64,000 nt of DNA from Streptomyces novaecaesareae (GCF_000716875.1 NZ_JNWQ01000018.1:24305-88304), one strand, 5' to 3'; shown: positions 53,384-62,581, counted from the first letter of the stretch. Program-made: numbers and translations. Notes: generated by a model from the sequence alone, not told the origin.

Positions 53384-53500
53384 ATGCAGGCTGCCCAGCC
53401 CTGCCGGACCCCGAGCTGCCTTCCGCCGAGCTTCCGTCCCGCGACCAGCCTTCCGACGACCAGCCTTCCGACGAGCTGCCTTCCGCCGTGCGGCCGATGA
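53384..53500 (+). CDS. 38-residue small ORF between riboswitch and cobD
   Basis: An ORF from ATG 53384 to TGA 53498-53500, sequence [16 protein letters not shown] then four more five-residue units, ending LPPCGR. A GAGGA ends ten bases before the ATG. Its stop overlaps the cobD ATG (53497) as ATGA. Residues 10-34 derive from five 15-bp DNA repeats, each giving a variant of PSCLP or TSLP. It holds four Cys and no membrane helix. It is immediately after the riboswitch, and cobD has no ribosome site of its own. I infer a translated leader coupling the riboswitch to cobD; function of the peptide, if any, unknown. Confidence 0.5.
   Translation: MQAAQPCRTPSCLPPSFRPATSLPTTSLPTSCLPPCGR
53411..53485 (+). 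repeat. Five 15-bp tandem repeats in the cobalamin leader
   Basis: Units at 53411, 53426, 53441, 53456 and 53471, of the type ACGAGCTGCCTTCCG; four are close and the second is more divergent. The 15-bp period keeps the reading frame of the small ORF, so changes in copy number would not shift its coupling to cobD. Confidence 0.8.
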
Positions 53501-54483
53501 CCGTCCGTCCGGTGGCCGGGCGCCCTTCGGTCCGCGCCGCCGCGTTCGCGCTGGGCGCCGTCGCGGGCTACACCGCCGACGCCCGCTTCGCCGACCCGCG
53601 CCGGGGCCACCCGGTGGCCGTCTTCGGCGGCGCCGCGACCCGGCTGGAGAGACGCCTGTGGCGCGACGACCGTACGGCCGGCGCCGGGTACACGGCGCTG
53701 TGCGTGGGCGCGGTCGCGGCGGGCGCGCTCGCCCTGGACCGTACGGTGGGCCGGCGACCGCTGGGCCGGGCCGCACTGGCAGCGGCCGCGACCTGGACTG
53801 TGCTCGGCGGCACCTCGCTGACCCGGGAGGCGCGCACCATCGGCCGCTCGCTGAAGGACGGCGACCTGCGCGCCGCCCGGGAGCGGCTGCCGCACCTGTG
53901 CGGACGGGACCCGAGCGCGCTGGACGAGCAGCAGATCGCCCGCGCGGTGGTCGAGTCGGTGGCCGAGAACACCGCCGACGCGGTGGTGAACGCGCTGGCC
54001 TGGGGCGCCCTGGCGGGCACGCCCGGACTGCTGGCCTTCCGCGCCGTGAACACCCTGGACGCCATGGTGGGCCACCGTTCGCCGCGCTACGCCCGGTTCG
54101 GCTGGGCCTCGGCCCGGCTGGACGACGTGGCGGGCTGGCCGGGCGCCCGGCTGACGGCGCTGCTGACCGTCGCCGCCGCCCCGCAGCCCCGGACCGCCTG
54201 GCGGGTCTGGCGGCGCGACGGCTCCGCACACCCGAGCCCGAACGCGGGCCAGGCGGAGTCGGCGTTCGCGGGCGCGGTGGGCGTGCGGCTCGGCGGGAGG
54301 CTGCAGTACGGCAAGCGAGTGGAGGACCGGCCGGTGCTGGGCGCGGAGCTGCGGCCGGTGACGGTGGACGACATCGAACGGGCCTGTGCGCTCTCCCGGC
54401 GGGTGGGTGCGCTGGCGCTGGGTACGACGGTCGCGGGGCACGTCCTGCTGCGCGCGCTCCTGGGGAAGAGGGGAAGGGCATGA
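53497..54483 (+). CDS. cobD: Adenosylcobinamide-phosphate synthase (CobD/CbiB)
   Basis: A 328-residue membrane protein that attaches the aminopropanol (phosphate) linker to adenosylcobyric acid. Characteristic are [20 protein letters not shown] near the N-terminus, [63 protein letters not shown] and [21 protein letters not shown]. About four hydrophobic segments. The ATG at 53497 overlaps the stop of a small ORF (ATGA), which favours it; GTG at 53488 is the alternative. The stop overlaps the cobQ start (ATGA). Confidence 0.93.
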   Translation: MTVRPVAGRPSVRAAAFALGAVAGYTADARFADPRRGHPVAVFGGAATRLERRLWRDDRTAGAGYTALCVGAVAAGALALDRTVGRRPLGRAALAAAATWTVLGGTSLTREARTIGRSLKDGDLRAARERLPHLCGRDPSALDEQQIARAVVESVAENTADAVVNALAWGALAGTPGLLAFRAVNTLDAMVGHRSPRYARFGWASARLDDVAGWPGARLTALLTVAAAPQPRTAWRVWRRDGSAHPSPNAGQAESAFAGAVGVRLGGRLQYGKRVEDRPVLGAELRPVTVDDIERACALSRRVGALALGTTVAGHVLLRALLGKRGRA

Positions 54484-55994
54484 CGAACGCGCTGCTGGTC
54501 GCGGGGACGACCTCGGACGCGGGCAAGAGCGTGGTGACGGCCGGCATCTGCCGCTGGCTGGCCCGCCAGGGCGTGCGGGTCGCGCCGTTCAAGGCGCAGA
54601 ACATGTCGCTGAACTCCTTCGTCACCGCCGACGGCGCCGAGATCGGCCGCGCCCAGGCGATGCAGGCGCAGGCCGCCCGGGTGGAGCCGGAGGCGGCGAT
54701 GAACCCGGTGCTGCTGAAGCCCGGCGCCGACGGCCGCAGCCAGGTGGTGCTGCTGGGCAGGCCGGTCGCCGAGGTCGGCGCGCTGGACTACCGCGAGCGC
54801 AAGCCCGTCCTGCTGGAACGCGCCCTGGAGTGCCTGGCGGACCTGCGCCGCCGCTACGAGGTCGTCGTCTGCGAGGGCGCCGGCTCGCCCGCCGAGATCA
54901 ACCTGCGCGACCGCGACATCGCCAACATGGGCCTGGCCACGGCCGCCGGACTGCCCGTGGTGGTGGTCGGGGACATCGACCGCGGCGGCGTGTTCGCGGC
55001 GATGTACGGGACGCTGGCGCTGCTGTCGGCGCAGGACCAGCGGCACGTCGCGGGCTGGTTCGTCAACAAGTTCCGCGGCGACGCGCGGCTGCTCGCACCC
55101 GGGCTGGAGATGCTGCACGGGCTGACCGGCCGTCCGGTGCTGGGCACCCTGCCGATGCTGCCCGGGCTGTGGCTGGACGCCGAGGACTCGCTGGACCTGT
55201 CGACGGTGGTGGACCGGGTGGACGGCCGCGGGCCGCTCGGCGCGGACGTGCTGCGGGTGGCCGTGGTGCGCTTCCCCCGGCTGTCCAACTTCACCGACCT
55301 GGACGCGCTCGCGCAGGAGCCCGGCGTGCTGGTGCGCTGGGCCACCAGGCCGGAGGAGCTGGCCGACGCCGACCTGGTGGTGCTGCCCGGCACCCGGGCC
55401 ACCGTGGCGGACCTCGCCTGGCTGCGCGAGCGCGGCCTGGAGCCGGCGCTGAAGGCGCGGGCGGCGGCCGGGCTGCCGATCCTCGGGGTGTGCGGCGGCT
55501 ACCAGATGCTGGCGCACGGGATCGTCGACGAGGTGGAGTCGAAGGCGGGCGCCGTCGACGGGCTCGGCCTGCTGCCGACGCAGGTGCGGTTCGGCGCCGA
55601 GAAGGTGCTGGCCCGGCCGGTCGGCGAGGCGTACGGGCAGCGGGTCGAGGGCTACGAGATCCACCACGGGGTGGTGACCGTGGAGGGCGGGGACGCCTTC
55701 CTCGACGGCTGCCGGGTGGGCTCGGTCTGGGGCACGACCTGGCACGGCGCACTGGAGAACGACGGCTTCCGCCGTGAACTCCTGCGCGAGGTCGCCGAAC
55801 TGGCCGGCCGGGCGTTCGTGCCCGCGCCGGACACCTGCTTCGCCGCGGCCCGCGAGGCCCGGCTGGACCGGCTGGGCGACCTGATCGAGGAACACGCGGA
55901 CACCGACGCGCTGTGGAAGCTGATCGAGGGCGGGGTGCCGGCGGCCGGATCGCTGCCGTTCCTGGCGCCCGGGGCACCTGGGAGTGACGCATGA
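54480..55994 (+). CDS. cobQ: Cobyric acid synthase (CobQ/CbiP)
   Basis: A 504-residue ATP-dependent amidotransferase that amidates adenosylcobyrinate a,c-diamide at b, d, e and g to adenosylcobyric acid. N-terminal nucleotide motif [22 protein letters not shown], then [13 protein letters not shown] and the [30 protein letters not shown] stretch. The C-terminal glutaminase domain has the nucleophile Cys in [13 protein letters not shown] and the His in [14 protein letters not shown]. Full length; both ends overlap neighbours by four bases. Confidence 0.96.
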   Translation: MTNALLVAGTTSDAGKSVVTAGICRWLARQGVRVAPFKAQNMSLNSFVTADGAEIGRAQAMQAQAARVEPEAAMNPVLLKPGADGRSQVVLLGRPVAEVGALDYRERKPVLLERALECLADLRRRYEVVVCEGAGSPAEINLRDRDIANMGLATAAGLPVVVVGDIDRGGVFAAMYGTLALLSAQDQRHVAGWFVNKFRGDARLLAPGLEMLHGLTGRPVLGTLPMLPGLWLDAEDSLDLSTVVDRVDGRGPLGADVLRVAVVRFPRLSNFTDLDALAQEPGVLVRWATRPEELADADLVVLPGTRATVADLAWLRERGLEPALKARAAAGLPILGVCGGYQMLAHGIVDEVESKAGAVDGLGLLPTQVRFGAEKVLARPVGEAYGQRVEGYEIHHGVVTVEGGDAFLDGCRVGSVWGTTWHGALENDGFRRELLREVAELAGRAFVPAPDTCFAAAREARLDRLGDLIEEHADTDALWKLIEGGVPAAGSLPFLAPGAPGSDA

Positions 55995-58105
55995 CTGACG
56001 TCCGCTATCCGTTCACCGCGATCGTCGGCATGGCCGACCTGCGGCTCGGGCTGCTGCTGAACGCGGTCTCCCCGGCCGTGGGCGGCGTGCTGGTCCGCGG
56101 CGAGAAGGGCACCGCGAAGTCGACCATGGTGCGCGCGCTGGCCGGCCTGCTGCCGTCCATCGCCGCCGTGGACGGCTGCCGCTTCGCCTGCGACCCGGCC
56201 GCGCCCGACCCGCAGTGCCCGGACGGGCCGCACTCCGCCCCCTCGGGCCACGAACGCCCCTCCCAGCTGGTCGAGTTGCCGGTCGGCGTGGCCGAGGACC
56301 GGATCGTCGGCTCGCTCGACCTGGAGCGCGCGCTGGCCGAGGGCGTCAAGGCGTACGAGCCCGGGCTGCTCGCCAGGGCGCACCGCGGCGTGCTCTACAT
56401 CGACGAGGTCAACCTGCTCCAGGACCACGTCGTGGACCTGCTGCTGGACGCCGCCGCGATGGGCCGCTCGTACGTCGAGCGCGAGGGCGTCTCGGTGCGG
56501 CACGCGGCCCGGTTCCTGCTGGTCGGCACGATGAACCCGGAGGAGGGCGAGCTGCGGCCGCAGCTGCTCGACCGCTTCGGCCTGACCGTCGAGATCGCCG
56601 CCACCCGGGACCCGGCCGAGCGCGCCGAGGTGGTCCGGCGCCGGCTCGCGTACGACGCGGACCCGGCCGGCTTCGCCGCGCGGTTCGCCGAGCAGGAGCG
56701 GGCGCTCGCCGAACACATCACCGCGGCACGGGAGTTGCTGCCCAAGGTCGAGCTGACGGAGGTGGCACTGCGTCAGATCACCGCCGTGTGCGCCGCGTTC
56801 GAGGTGGACGGGCTGCGCGCGGACATCGTGATGGCCCGCACCGCCGTCGCCCTCGCCGCCTGGGACGGGCGCACCGAGGTGCTGGAGGAGGACGTCCGCA
56901 AGGCCGCCCAGCTGGCGCTGCCGCACCGGCGCCGGCGCAACCCCTTCGACGCGCCCGGGCTGGACGAGGAGCAGCTGGACCGGACGCTGGAGGAGCACGC
57001 CCAGGGGGACGACGACCCGGAGCCCGAGGGCGACGGCCCGGGGCCGGACGGCGGCCCCGACAGCGGCCCCGAGGGCGGCCCGGACGGCGGCGGACCGGAC
57101 GGCGGCGGACCGGACGGCGGCGGCGCCCCCGAGCCGTCCTCCGACGGCGCCGCCCCGGAGGCCTCCGCGGCGGACGGCGAGGAGCAGCCGCAGCAGCCAG
57201 TACCCGCCCAACAGCCCGCCCCCGCACGGGAGTCGGCGCCCGTCGCGGCCGGGGACCCGTACCGGACCAAGCTGTTCACCGTCCGGGGCACCGGCCACGG
57301 CGCCCAGGGGCGCCGCTCCCCCGCCGAGACCACCGGCGGGCACACCATCCGCTCCCGCCGTCCGCAGGGCGCGCTCGGCCGGCTGCACCTGACCGCCACC
57401 CTGCAGGCCGCCGCGCCGCACCAGGTGGCGCGCGGGCGCAGCGGCCGGGCGCTGGTGCTGCAGAAGGACGACTTCCGCGAACAGGTGCGCCAGGGGCGGG
57501 AGTCCAACCTGGTGCTGTTCGTGGTCGACGCCTCCGGCTCGATGGCCGCCCGGCAGCGGATGACCGCCGTCAAGGGCGCCGTGCTGTCGCTACTGATGGA
57601 CGCCTACCAGCGCCGCGACAAGATCGGCATGATCACCTTCCGCGGCTCGGGCGCCGAACTGGCGCTGCCGCCCACCTCCTCGGTGGAGGTGGGCGCGACC
57701 CGGCTGGAGTCGCTGCCCACCGGCGGCCGGACCCCGCTGGCCGCCGGGCTGCTGCGCGCCCACGAGGTGCTGCGGGTCGAGCGGCTGCGCGACCCGAGCC
57801 GGCGCCCGCTGCTGGTCGTGGTGACCGACGGCCGGGCCACCGGCGGGCGGGACGCGCTCGCGCAGTCCCACCGCGCGGCCGCGCTGTTCGCGGCGCAGGG
57901 CACGGCGAGCGTGGTGCTGGACTGCGAGTCCGGCCCGGTCCGCCTGGGCCTGGCCCGCACCCTGGCCGGGCAGCTCGGCGGCAGCGCCGTCAGCCTGGAC
58001 GAGCTGCGCGCCGAGGGCGTGGCCTCGCTCGTCCGCGAGAACCGTCCCGCGGCCGGCCGCGGCGACGCCCGTGCGACCAACTCCTCGATGCGAAAGGCGG
58101 CCTGA
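55991..58105 (+). CDS. Cobaltochelatase-type ChlI-ChlD fusion (AAA+ and VWA)
   Basis: A 704-residue protein. Residues 1-330 are the AAA+ domain of magnesium/cobalt chelatase subunit I: Walker [17 protein letters not shown], Walker [19 protein letters not shown] and [24 protein letters not shown]. Residues about 345-405 form an acidic Pro/Gly linker with repeated GGPDGG units. Residues about 500-690 are a VWA domain with the MIDAS motif [12 protein letters not shown] and [10 protein letters not shown]. Such fusions in actinobacterial cobalamin loci power cobalt insertion with a CobN-type subunit; no cobN is in this window. Overlaps cobQ (ATGA); cobO follows six bases later. Confidence 0.92.
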   Translation: MTDVRYPFTAIVGMADLRLGLLLNAVSPAVGGVLVRGEKGTAKSTMVRALAGLLPSIAAVDGCRFACDPAAPDPQCPDGPHSAPSGHERPSQLVELPVGVAEDRIVGSLDLERALAEGVKAYEPGLLARAHRGVLYIDEVNLLQDHVVDLLLDAAAMGRSYVEREGVSVRHAARFLLVGTMNPEEGELRPQLLDRFGLTVEIAATRDPAERAEVVRRRLAYDADPAGFAARFAEQERALAEHITAARELLPKVELTEVALRQITAVCAAFEVDGLRADIVMARTAVALAAWDGRTEVLEEDVRKAAQLALPHRRRRNPFDAPGLDEEQLDRTLEEHAQGDDDPEPEGDGPGPDGGPDSGPEGGPDGGGPDGGGPDGGGAPEPSSDGAAPEASAADGEEQPQQPVPAQQPAPARESAPVAAGDPYRTKLFTVRGTGHGAQGRRSPAETTGGHTIRSRRPQGALGRLHLTATLQAAAPHQVARGRSGRALVLQKDDFREQVRQGRESNLVLFVVDASGSMAARQRMTAVKGAVLSLLMDAYQRRDKIGMITFRGSGAELALPPTSSVEVGATRLESLPTGGRTPLAAGLLRAHEVLRVERLRDPSRRPLLVVVTDGRATGGRDALAQSHRAAALFAAQGTASVVLDCESGPVRLGLARTLAGQLGGSAVSLDELRAEGVASLVRENRPAAGRGDARATNSSMRKAA

Positions 58106-58111
58106 GCCGAC

Positions 58112-58717
58112 ATGCCCAAGGGTGTCCCCGAGAGCGTTCCCGACGACGGCCTGACGACCCGTCAGCGTCGTACCCTGCCGATCACCGCCGTGCACACCGG
58201 CCCCGGCAAGGGCAAGTCCACGGCCGCCTTCGGCATGGCCCTGCGGGCCTGGAACCAGGGCTGGCCGGTCGGGGTGTTCCAGTTCGTGAAGTCCGCCAAG
58301 TGGAAGGTCGGCGAGGAGAACGCGCTGCGCGTGCTCGGCGCCTCCGGCGAGGGCGGCACCGTCGACTGGCACAAGATGGGCTCCGGCTGGTCCTGGATCC
58401 AGCGCTCCGCCGAGCAGGAGATGACCAGCGAGGAGGCGGCCAAGGAGGGCTGGGAGCAGGTCAAGCGCGACCTCGCGGCCGAGACCTACCGCTTCTACGT
58501 GCTCGACGAGTTCACCTACCCGATGCACTGGGGGTGGATCGACCCGGACGAGGTGGTGGCCGTGCTCAAGGACCGCCCGGGCAGCCAGCACGTCGTCATC
58601 ACCGGCCGGTACGCGCCCGAGGCGCTGACCGGATTCGCCGACCTGGTCACCGAGATGACCAAGGTCAAGCACCCCATGGACGCCGGCCGCAAGGGCCAGC
58701 GCGGTATCGAGTGGTGA
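58112..58717 (+). CDS. cobO: Cob(I)yrinic acid a,c-diamide adenosyltransferase
   Basis: A 201-residue BtuR/CobO/CobP protein that transfers the 5'-deoxyadenosyl group from ATP to Co(I) corrinoid. The P-loop is VHTGPGKGKSTAAFGMALRAWNQGW (with GxGKGKST), followed by FQFVKSAKWKVGEENAL, the conserved DEFTYPMHWGWID with the metal-ligand acidic residues, and VVITGRYAPEALTGFADLVTEM. Length is normal. The ATG lies six bases after the chelatase stop and cobB follows four bases after its own stop. Confidence 0.95.
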   Translation: MPKGVPESVPDDGLTTRQRRTLPITAVHTGPGKGKSTAAFGMALRAWNQGWPVGVFQFVKSAKWKVGEENALRVLGASGEGGTVDWHKMGSGWSWIQRSAEQEMTSEEAAKEGWEQVKRDLAAETYRFYVLDEFTYPMHWGWIDPDEVVAVLKDRPGSQHVVITGRYAPEALTGFADLVTEMTKVKHPMDAGRKGQRGIEW

Positions 58718-58721
58718 CCTC

Positions 58722-60110
58722 TTGAGCAACGCCCCCGCGCCCGTGAACATCCCCCGCCTCGTCGTCGCCGCGCCCTCCTCGGGCGCCGGCAAGACCACCG
58801 TCGCCACCGGCCTGATCGCGGCGCTCGCCGCGCGCGGGCTGACGGTGTCGCCGCACAAGGTCGGCCCCGACTACATCGACCCGGGCTACCACGCGCTCGC
58901 CGCCGGGCGCCCGGGCCGCAACCTGGACGCCTTCCTGTGCGGGCCGGAGCGGATCGCCCCGCTGTTCCTGCACGGCGCGGCGGGGGCGGACGTCGCCGTC
59001 GTCGAAGGCGTCATGGGCCTGTTCGACGGGGCCTCCGGGCGCGGGGAGCTGGCGTCCACCGCGCACGTCGCCAAGCTGCTGCGGGCGCCCGTGGTGCTGG
59101 TGGTGGACGGCTCCTCGCAGTCCCGCTCGGTGGCCGCGCTGGTGCACGGCTTCGCCTCCTGGGACCCGCAGGTGCGCCTGGCCGGGGTGATCCTCAACCG
59201 GGTCGCCTCCGACCGGCACGAGCACCTGCTGCGCGAGGCCCTGGAGGAGGGCTCCGGCGTGCCGGTGCTGGGCGCGCTGCGCCGCTCGGCCGCGGTCGCC
59301 ACGCCCTCCCGCCACCTCGGGCTGATCCCGGCGGTGGAGCGCTCGACGGAGGCGCTGAAGGCCGTCGCCGACATGGGTTCGCTCGTCGCTTCGTCCGTCG
59401 ACCTGGACGGCCTGCTGGAACTCGCGCGCACGGCACCGCAGTTGGATGCCGAGCCATGGGATCCTGCGACGGAGGTCGCACCGGTGGCCGGGCGGCCGCG
59501 GATCGCGGTGGCCGGCGGGGCGGCGTTCTCCTTCTCCTACGCCGAGAACGCCGAACTGCTCGGCGCGGCGGGGGCGGAGGTGGTCCCCTTCGATCCGCTG
59601 CACGCCACCGCACTCCCGGAGGGCACCGCCGGGCTGGTCATCGGCGGCGGCTTCCCGGAGCTGTACGTCAGGGAGTTGAGCGGGAACGCCGAACTGCGCT
59701 CGGCCATAGGGCAGTTCGCGGCCGCAGGCGGGCCGATCGCCGCCGAGTGCGCCGGACTGCTGTACCTGGGCCGGGAGTTGGACGGCCTGCCGATGTGCGG
59801 CGTGCTGGACACCGGCGCCCGGATGACCGAACGGCTCACCCTCGGCTACCGGGAGGCCGTCGCCCTGCACGACTCGCCCCTCGCGGCGGCTGGCACCCGG
59901 CTGCGCGGACACGAGTTCCACCGGACGGTCTGCGAACCGGGCGCGGGCGAACACCCCGCCTGGGGCTGGCACTTGCCCACCGGCCCGCGCACCGAGGGCT
60001 TCGCCGGGGGCAACGTGCACGCCTCGTACCTGCACCTGCACTGGGCGGGGGCGCCGACGCTGGCGTCCTCGTTCGCCGCTGCGGCGGCGGCCTTCCGGAG
60101 CGGTGTTTAA
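58722..60110 (+). CDS. cobB: Cobyrinic acid a,c-diamide synthase (CobB/CbiA)
   Basis: A 462-residue ATP- and glutamine-dependent amidotransferase. The N-terminal domain has VVAAPSSGAGKTTVATGLIAAL (P-loop), HKVGPDYIDPGYHALA and NLDAFLCGPERI; the linker has VVEGVMGLFDGASG. The C-terminal glutaminase has VIGGGFPELYV, the nucleophile Cys in AAECAGLLYLGRELDG and NVHASYLHLHW. It amidates cobyrinate at positions a and c before cobalt adenosylation and CobQ. TTG at 58722 is the likely start, four bases after cobO; GTG at 58743 is another option. Last gene of the riboswitch operon. Confidence 0.94.
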   Translation: MSNAPAPVNIPRLVVAAPSSGAGKTTVATGLIAALAARGLTVSPHKVGPDYIDPGYHALAAGRPGRNLDAFLCGPERIAPLFLHGAAGADVAVVEGVMGLFDGASGRGELASTAHVAKLLRAPVVLVVDGSSQSRSVAALVHGFASWDPQVRLAGVILNRVASDRHEHLLREALEEGSGVPVLGALRRSAAVATPSRHLGLIPAVERSTEALKAVADMGSLVASSVDLDGLLELARTAPQLDAEPWDPATEVAPVAGRPRIAVAGGAAFSFSYAENAELLGAAGAEVVPFDPLHATALPEGTAGLVIGGGFPELYVRELSGNAELRSAIGQFAAAGGPIAAECAGLLYLGRELDGLPMCGVLDTGARMTERLTLGYREAVALHDSPLAAAGTRLRGHEFHRTVCEPGAGEHPAWGWHLPTGPRTEGFAGGNVHASYLHLHWAGAPTLASSFAAAAAAFRSGV

Positions 60111-60150
60111 GGTCGCGACGTCGCCGGGCACCCGGCCGTAGGCTGCCCGC

Positions 60151-60693
60151 ATGAACGTGATCGTCCTCAACGGCGGCTCCAGCTCCGGCAAGTCGAGCAT
60201 CGCCCACTGCCTGCAGGAGCTGCTGCCGGAGCCGTGGCTGCACCTCGGCGCGGACACCATGGTCGGCGCGCTGCCGCCGCGGCTGCTGGCCGGCGGCGAG
60301 GGCATCGGCGGCCTGGAGGACGGGGGCGGCACGGTGGAGGTCGGGCCGGTCTTCGCCGCGCTGGACGCCGCCTGGACGGTCGGGGTGGCGGCGATGGCCC
60401 GGGCCGGGGCCCGGATCGTGGTGGACGAGGTGTTCCTCGGCACCACCGCCTCGCAGGCCCGCTGGCGCGCCGCCCTGGACGGCCTGGAGGTGCTCTGGGT
60501 CGGCGTCCGCTGCGACCCGGCGGTGGCCGCGGCCCGGGAGGCCGCCCGCGGCGACCGGGCCCCCGGGATGGCCGCCGCCCAGGCCGAGGCGGTGCACGAG
60601 GGGGTCGCGTACGACCTCCTCGTGGACACCTCGCAGGCCTCCGCGGCCGACTGCGCCGGGCTGATCGCGGAGCGCGTCCTGGCGGGTGGCTGA
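60151..60693 (+). CDS. Chloramphenicol phosphotransferase (CPT)-like kinase
   Basis: A 180-residue P-loop kinase. MNVIVLNGGSSSGKSSIAHCLQELL is the nucleotide-binding motif, and LHLGADTMVGALPPRLL corresponds to the acceptor loop of CPT proteins, with Asp as presumed base. ARIVVDEVFLGTTASQARWR follows, and VLWVGVRCDPAVAAAREAARGDR contains lid arginines. CPT phosphorylates the C-3 hydroxyl of chloramphenicol in the producer; most homologues are of unknown substrate, and there is no chloramphenicol gene here. It follows cobB after 40 bases and may be read from the same promoter. Confidence 0.82.
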   Translation: MNVIVLNGGSSSGKSSIAHCLQELLPEPWLHLGADTMVGALPPRLLAGGEGIGGLEDGGGTVEVGPVFAALDAAWTVGVAAMARAGARIVVDEVFLGTTASQARWRAALDGLEVLWVGVRCDPAVAAAREAARGDRAPGMAAAQAEAVHEGVAYDLLVDTSQASAADCAGLIAERVLAGG

Positions 60694-60712
60694 CCGCCCC
60701 GGAAGCGCCCGG

Positions 60713-60748
60713 TACAGCGGTCGTTACAGCGGTCGTTACAGCGCTCGT
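60713..60748. repeat. Three 12-bp tandem repeats
   Basis: TACAGCGGTCGT occurs at 60713-60724 and 60725-60736 exactly and at 60737-60748 with one change, 20 bases after the CPT-like stop. On the opposite strand a proline-rich open frame ends here, which I do not treat as a gene. Confidence 0.75.
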
Positions 60749-60881
60749 TCCTGCGTCGGGACGTACGGCTGCGGCATCGGGGTGGTCGCGGCCGGGCCGG
60801 GCAGGGGAGCGGTCGGCGCGACGGCGGGCGGGGCGTTCGGCACTACAGGGGCCCGGCGGATCGCGTCCGCGCGTCCGGCTT

Positions 60882-61166
60882 CTACAAGTCCTCGTCCAGC
60901 AGCGCGGCCAGGTAGTGGGCCACCTCGTCGCGCAGTTCCTCCGGCATCGGGACGTACCAATGGCCGCTGCCGGCGGTCGCGTTGAACAGCAGGCCGTCGC
61001 ACCAGCGGATCAGCCGGCGGGCGTCGGCCGTCGGGTCGATGGAGCCGGCCCGGGCGAGCAGGACGGCGGCGAGGTCGGCGAAGCGCGCGCCCAGGCGGTC
61101 GTAGACGACGCGCAGCGCCCTCCTCAGCCGCTCGGCCCCGACGTACGACTGGCAGCCCCCGGAGCT
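60882..61166 (-). pseudogene. C-terminal fragment of a TetR family regulator
   Basis: The minus strand reads, up to a stop at 60882-60884, ...YVGAERLRRALRVVYDRLGARFA..., IDPTADARRLIRWCDGLLFNATAG and MPEELRDEVAHYLAALLDEDL. This is the pattern of the ligand-binding C-terminal half of a TetR regulator (DGLLFNA and the final helix). No HTH domain and no start codon precede it; upstream sequence (61167-61250) is Arg/Ser-rich and non-conserved. I conclude it is a 5'-deleted remnant of about 95 codons. Its border coincides with the odd C-terminal tail of the gene at 61124-61450, as expected from a deletion junction. Confidence 0.62.
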
Positions 61167-61450
61167 CCGGGGCGCGGCGGCCTGCGGCGAGCCGCGCGAG
61201 CTACTGGCGGCGGGACGTCGTCGCCACGCTCGGGCACCTCGCCGTGATCGTCACCGGGAAGAGGCCTGGTGAGCTCCGCCGCCAGCTCGGGATCCGCGAG
61301 GATTCCGGCGGTGGCACGCCATTCGGCTATCACGCGGTACAGGTTGGCGTGCACGTCCGGGCCCGCACCGTTCCGCACCGCGTCGACCAAGTCGACGGCG
61401 AACTCCCGCACCTCTTCGGGCGACAGGTGCCGGGCCCAGTCCGACGTCAT
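61124..61450 (-). CDS. Small protein of unknown function with aberrant C-terminus
   Basis: A 108-residue ORF. The first 75 residues look like a genuine helical actinobacterial protein: MTSDWARHLSPEEVREFAVDL, LYRVIAEWRATAGILADPELAAELTRP and GDDHGEVPE. The remaining 33 residues are a run of Pro, Arg, Ala and Gly unlike the rest and run into the TetR remnant. Related proteins, as I recall, end close to GEVPE. GGGAG lies eight bases before the ATG. The Cys-rich gene upstream ends four bases before, so the two form a pair. It might be an antitoxin-like protein, but there is no direct evidence. Confidence 0.6.
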   Translation of the reverse strand: MTSDWARHLSPEEVREFAVDLVDAVRNGAGPDVHANLYRVIAEWRATAGILADPELAAELTRPLPGDDHGEVPERGDDVPPPVARAARRRPPRPGAPGAASRTSGPSG

Positions 61451-61454
61451 TCCG

Positions 61455-61907
61455 TCAACTCCCGCTGCCGAAGGTCCCGTTGCGGGGCTCGTTCCGGTGG
61501 CAGGCGCGGCAGCGGAGGCGGGTGTAGATGGAGACCGCGCCCATGAAGACGTCCTCGCGGCCGTCGAGGGGGGATGCGGAGGCGGCGGGCTTCCCGCAGT
61601 CCAGGCAGGGGCGGTGCGGGCGGGCGGCGACCGAGCAGGCGCGGCAGATCAGGTGGGTCGGGTGCTCGGCATGGACGACGACGGGCTGCGGCCCGCCGTC
61701 GAGCAGGTGGACGCACCACGTGCAGGACTCGTCTGCCTGCGCCGCCAGCATCCGGGCCCGGACCTCCTGCTGCCATCTGGCGGCCTTCTGCACCGGCACC
61801 GTCACCGGCGGCCCCCATCCGGCGGCGGCGAGCCACTGGGCCCCCTCGGCCCCGGCCGCCCGCAACTGGTCGTCGACGGCGATCTCCCCGGGCGTCTTCT
61901 CCTTCAT
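61455..61907 (-). CDS. Cysteine-rich zinc-ribbon-like small protein
   Basis: A 150-residue protein: MKEKTPGEIAVDDQLRAAG opens an N-terminal helical part; the C-terminal half has four CxxC pairs, SCTWCVHLL, ICRACSVAA, CLDCGKPA and RCRACHRNE, spaced to form two zinc knuckles. GGAGGAGAGG lies just before the ATG at 61907, which selects this start over longer arginine-rich readings. It forms a pair with the gene at 61124-61450. Nucleic-acid or protein binding is plausible; no function is known to me. Confidence 0.72.
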   Translation of the reverse strand: MKEKTPGEIAVDDQLRAAGAEGAQWLAAAGWGPPVTVPVQKAARWQQEVRARMLAAQADESCTWCVHLLDGGPQPVVVHAEHPTHLICRACSVAARPHRPCLDCGKPAASASPLDGREDVFMGAVSIYTRLRCRACHRNEPRNGTFGSGS

Positions 61908-62010
61908 CGGGCCTCTCCTCCGGCGCGGTGTCCCCCTCGGGTTAACGCGCCGGGGAGGGCGCCGGACACGCCCTCCCGCACGTCGGCGCCGCACAGGCAC
62001 GGCCGTCGGC

Positions 62011-62523
62011 TCAGTCGAGGAGCGACTCGGTGTCGCCGTGGGCGATGAGGAGTTTGCGCAGCAGGGCGTCGAGTTGGGCGCGCTCGTCGTGGTCGAGGGC
62101 GGCGAGGATGCGCTCCTCGTTGCGGACGTGCCCGTCGAGGGCGCCGTCGATCAGGTCCTTGCCGGCCGGGGTGAGGCGGATCAGGACGGCGCGGCGGTCG
62201 GTGGGGCAGGGGTTGCGTTCGACCAGGCCCTTGGCGGACAGCCGGTCGACGCGGTTGGTGATGGCGCCGGAGGTGACCATGGCGGACTTGAGGAGGGCGC
62301 GGGCGTTGAGCTCGTAGGGCTCGCCGGAGCGGCGCAGGGTGGCGAGGACGTCGAACTCGGAGGAGTCCAGGCCGCAGGAGGTGAAGTACTCGCGCAGGGC
62401 GTTGTCGACCCGTACGCCCAGCCGCCGCAGGCGGCCGACCAGGGCGATGACCTCCAGGTCGAGGTCGGGGCGGATCCTGGTCCACTGCTCGACGATGTCG
62501 TCGATGGTGTCGCGCTGCGTCAT
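62011..62523 (-). CDS. MarR family transcriptional regulator
   Basis: A 170-residue winged-helix regulator. LREYFTSCGLDSSEFDVLATLRRSGEPYELNARALLKSAMVTSGAITNRVDRLSAKGLVERNPCPTDRRAVLIRLTPAGKDLID is the DNA-binding core with the DRR wing. Two Cys (SCG and NPCP) could sense oxidants. It is divergent from an EamA transporter gene, 131 bases away, and two related palindromes occupy the gap, so the regulator probably represses both. GGAGG upstream of the ATG at 62523 decides the start over a reading from 62592. Confidence 0.93.
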   Translation of the reverse strand: MTQRDTIDDIVEQWTRIRPDLDLEVIALVGRLRRLGVRVDNALREYFTSCGLDSSEFDVLATLRRSGEPYELNARALLKSAMVTSGAITNRVDRLSAKGLVERNPCPTDRRAVLIRLTPAGKDLIDGALDGHVRNEERILAALDHDERAQLDALLRKLLIAHGDTESLLD

Positions 62524-62562
62524 GGTCTGCCGCCTCCGGGGGTCGGTTGCTGCCTGCCTGAA

Positions 62563-62580
62563 TATCTTAACCTTCACATA
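62563..62580. promoter_or_regulatory. Imperfect operator copy next to marR
   Basis: TATCTTAACCTTCACATA matches the corresponding 18 bases of the stronger palindrome (62613-62630) at 15 of 18 positions. It lies 40 bases from the marR start. Confidence 0.5.
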
Positions 62581-62581
62581 C

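Noticed and set aside
57040..57130. GGCGGCGGACCGGAC-type repeats in the chelatase gene
   Set aside because: They encode the acidic Gly/Pro linker between the AAA+ and VWA domains, which is commonly repetitive in this family.
60736..61002. Proline-rich minus-strand frame ending ...PYVPTQERAL
   Set aside because: Overlaps the TetR remnant in a different frame. The tail could be a decayed gene end, but no domain supports it.
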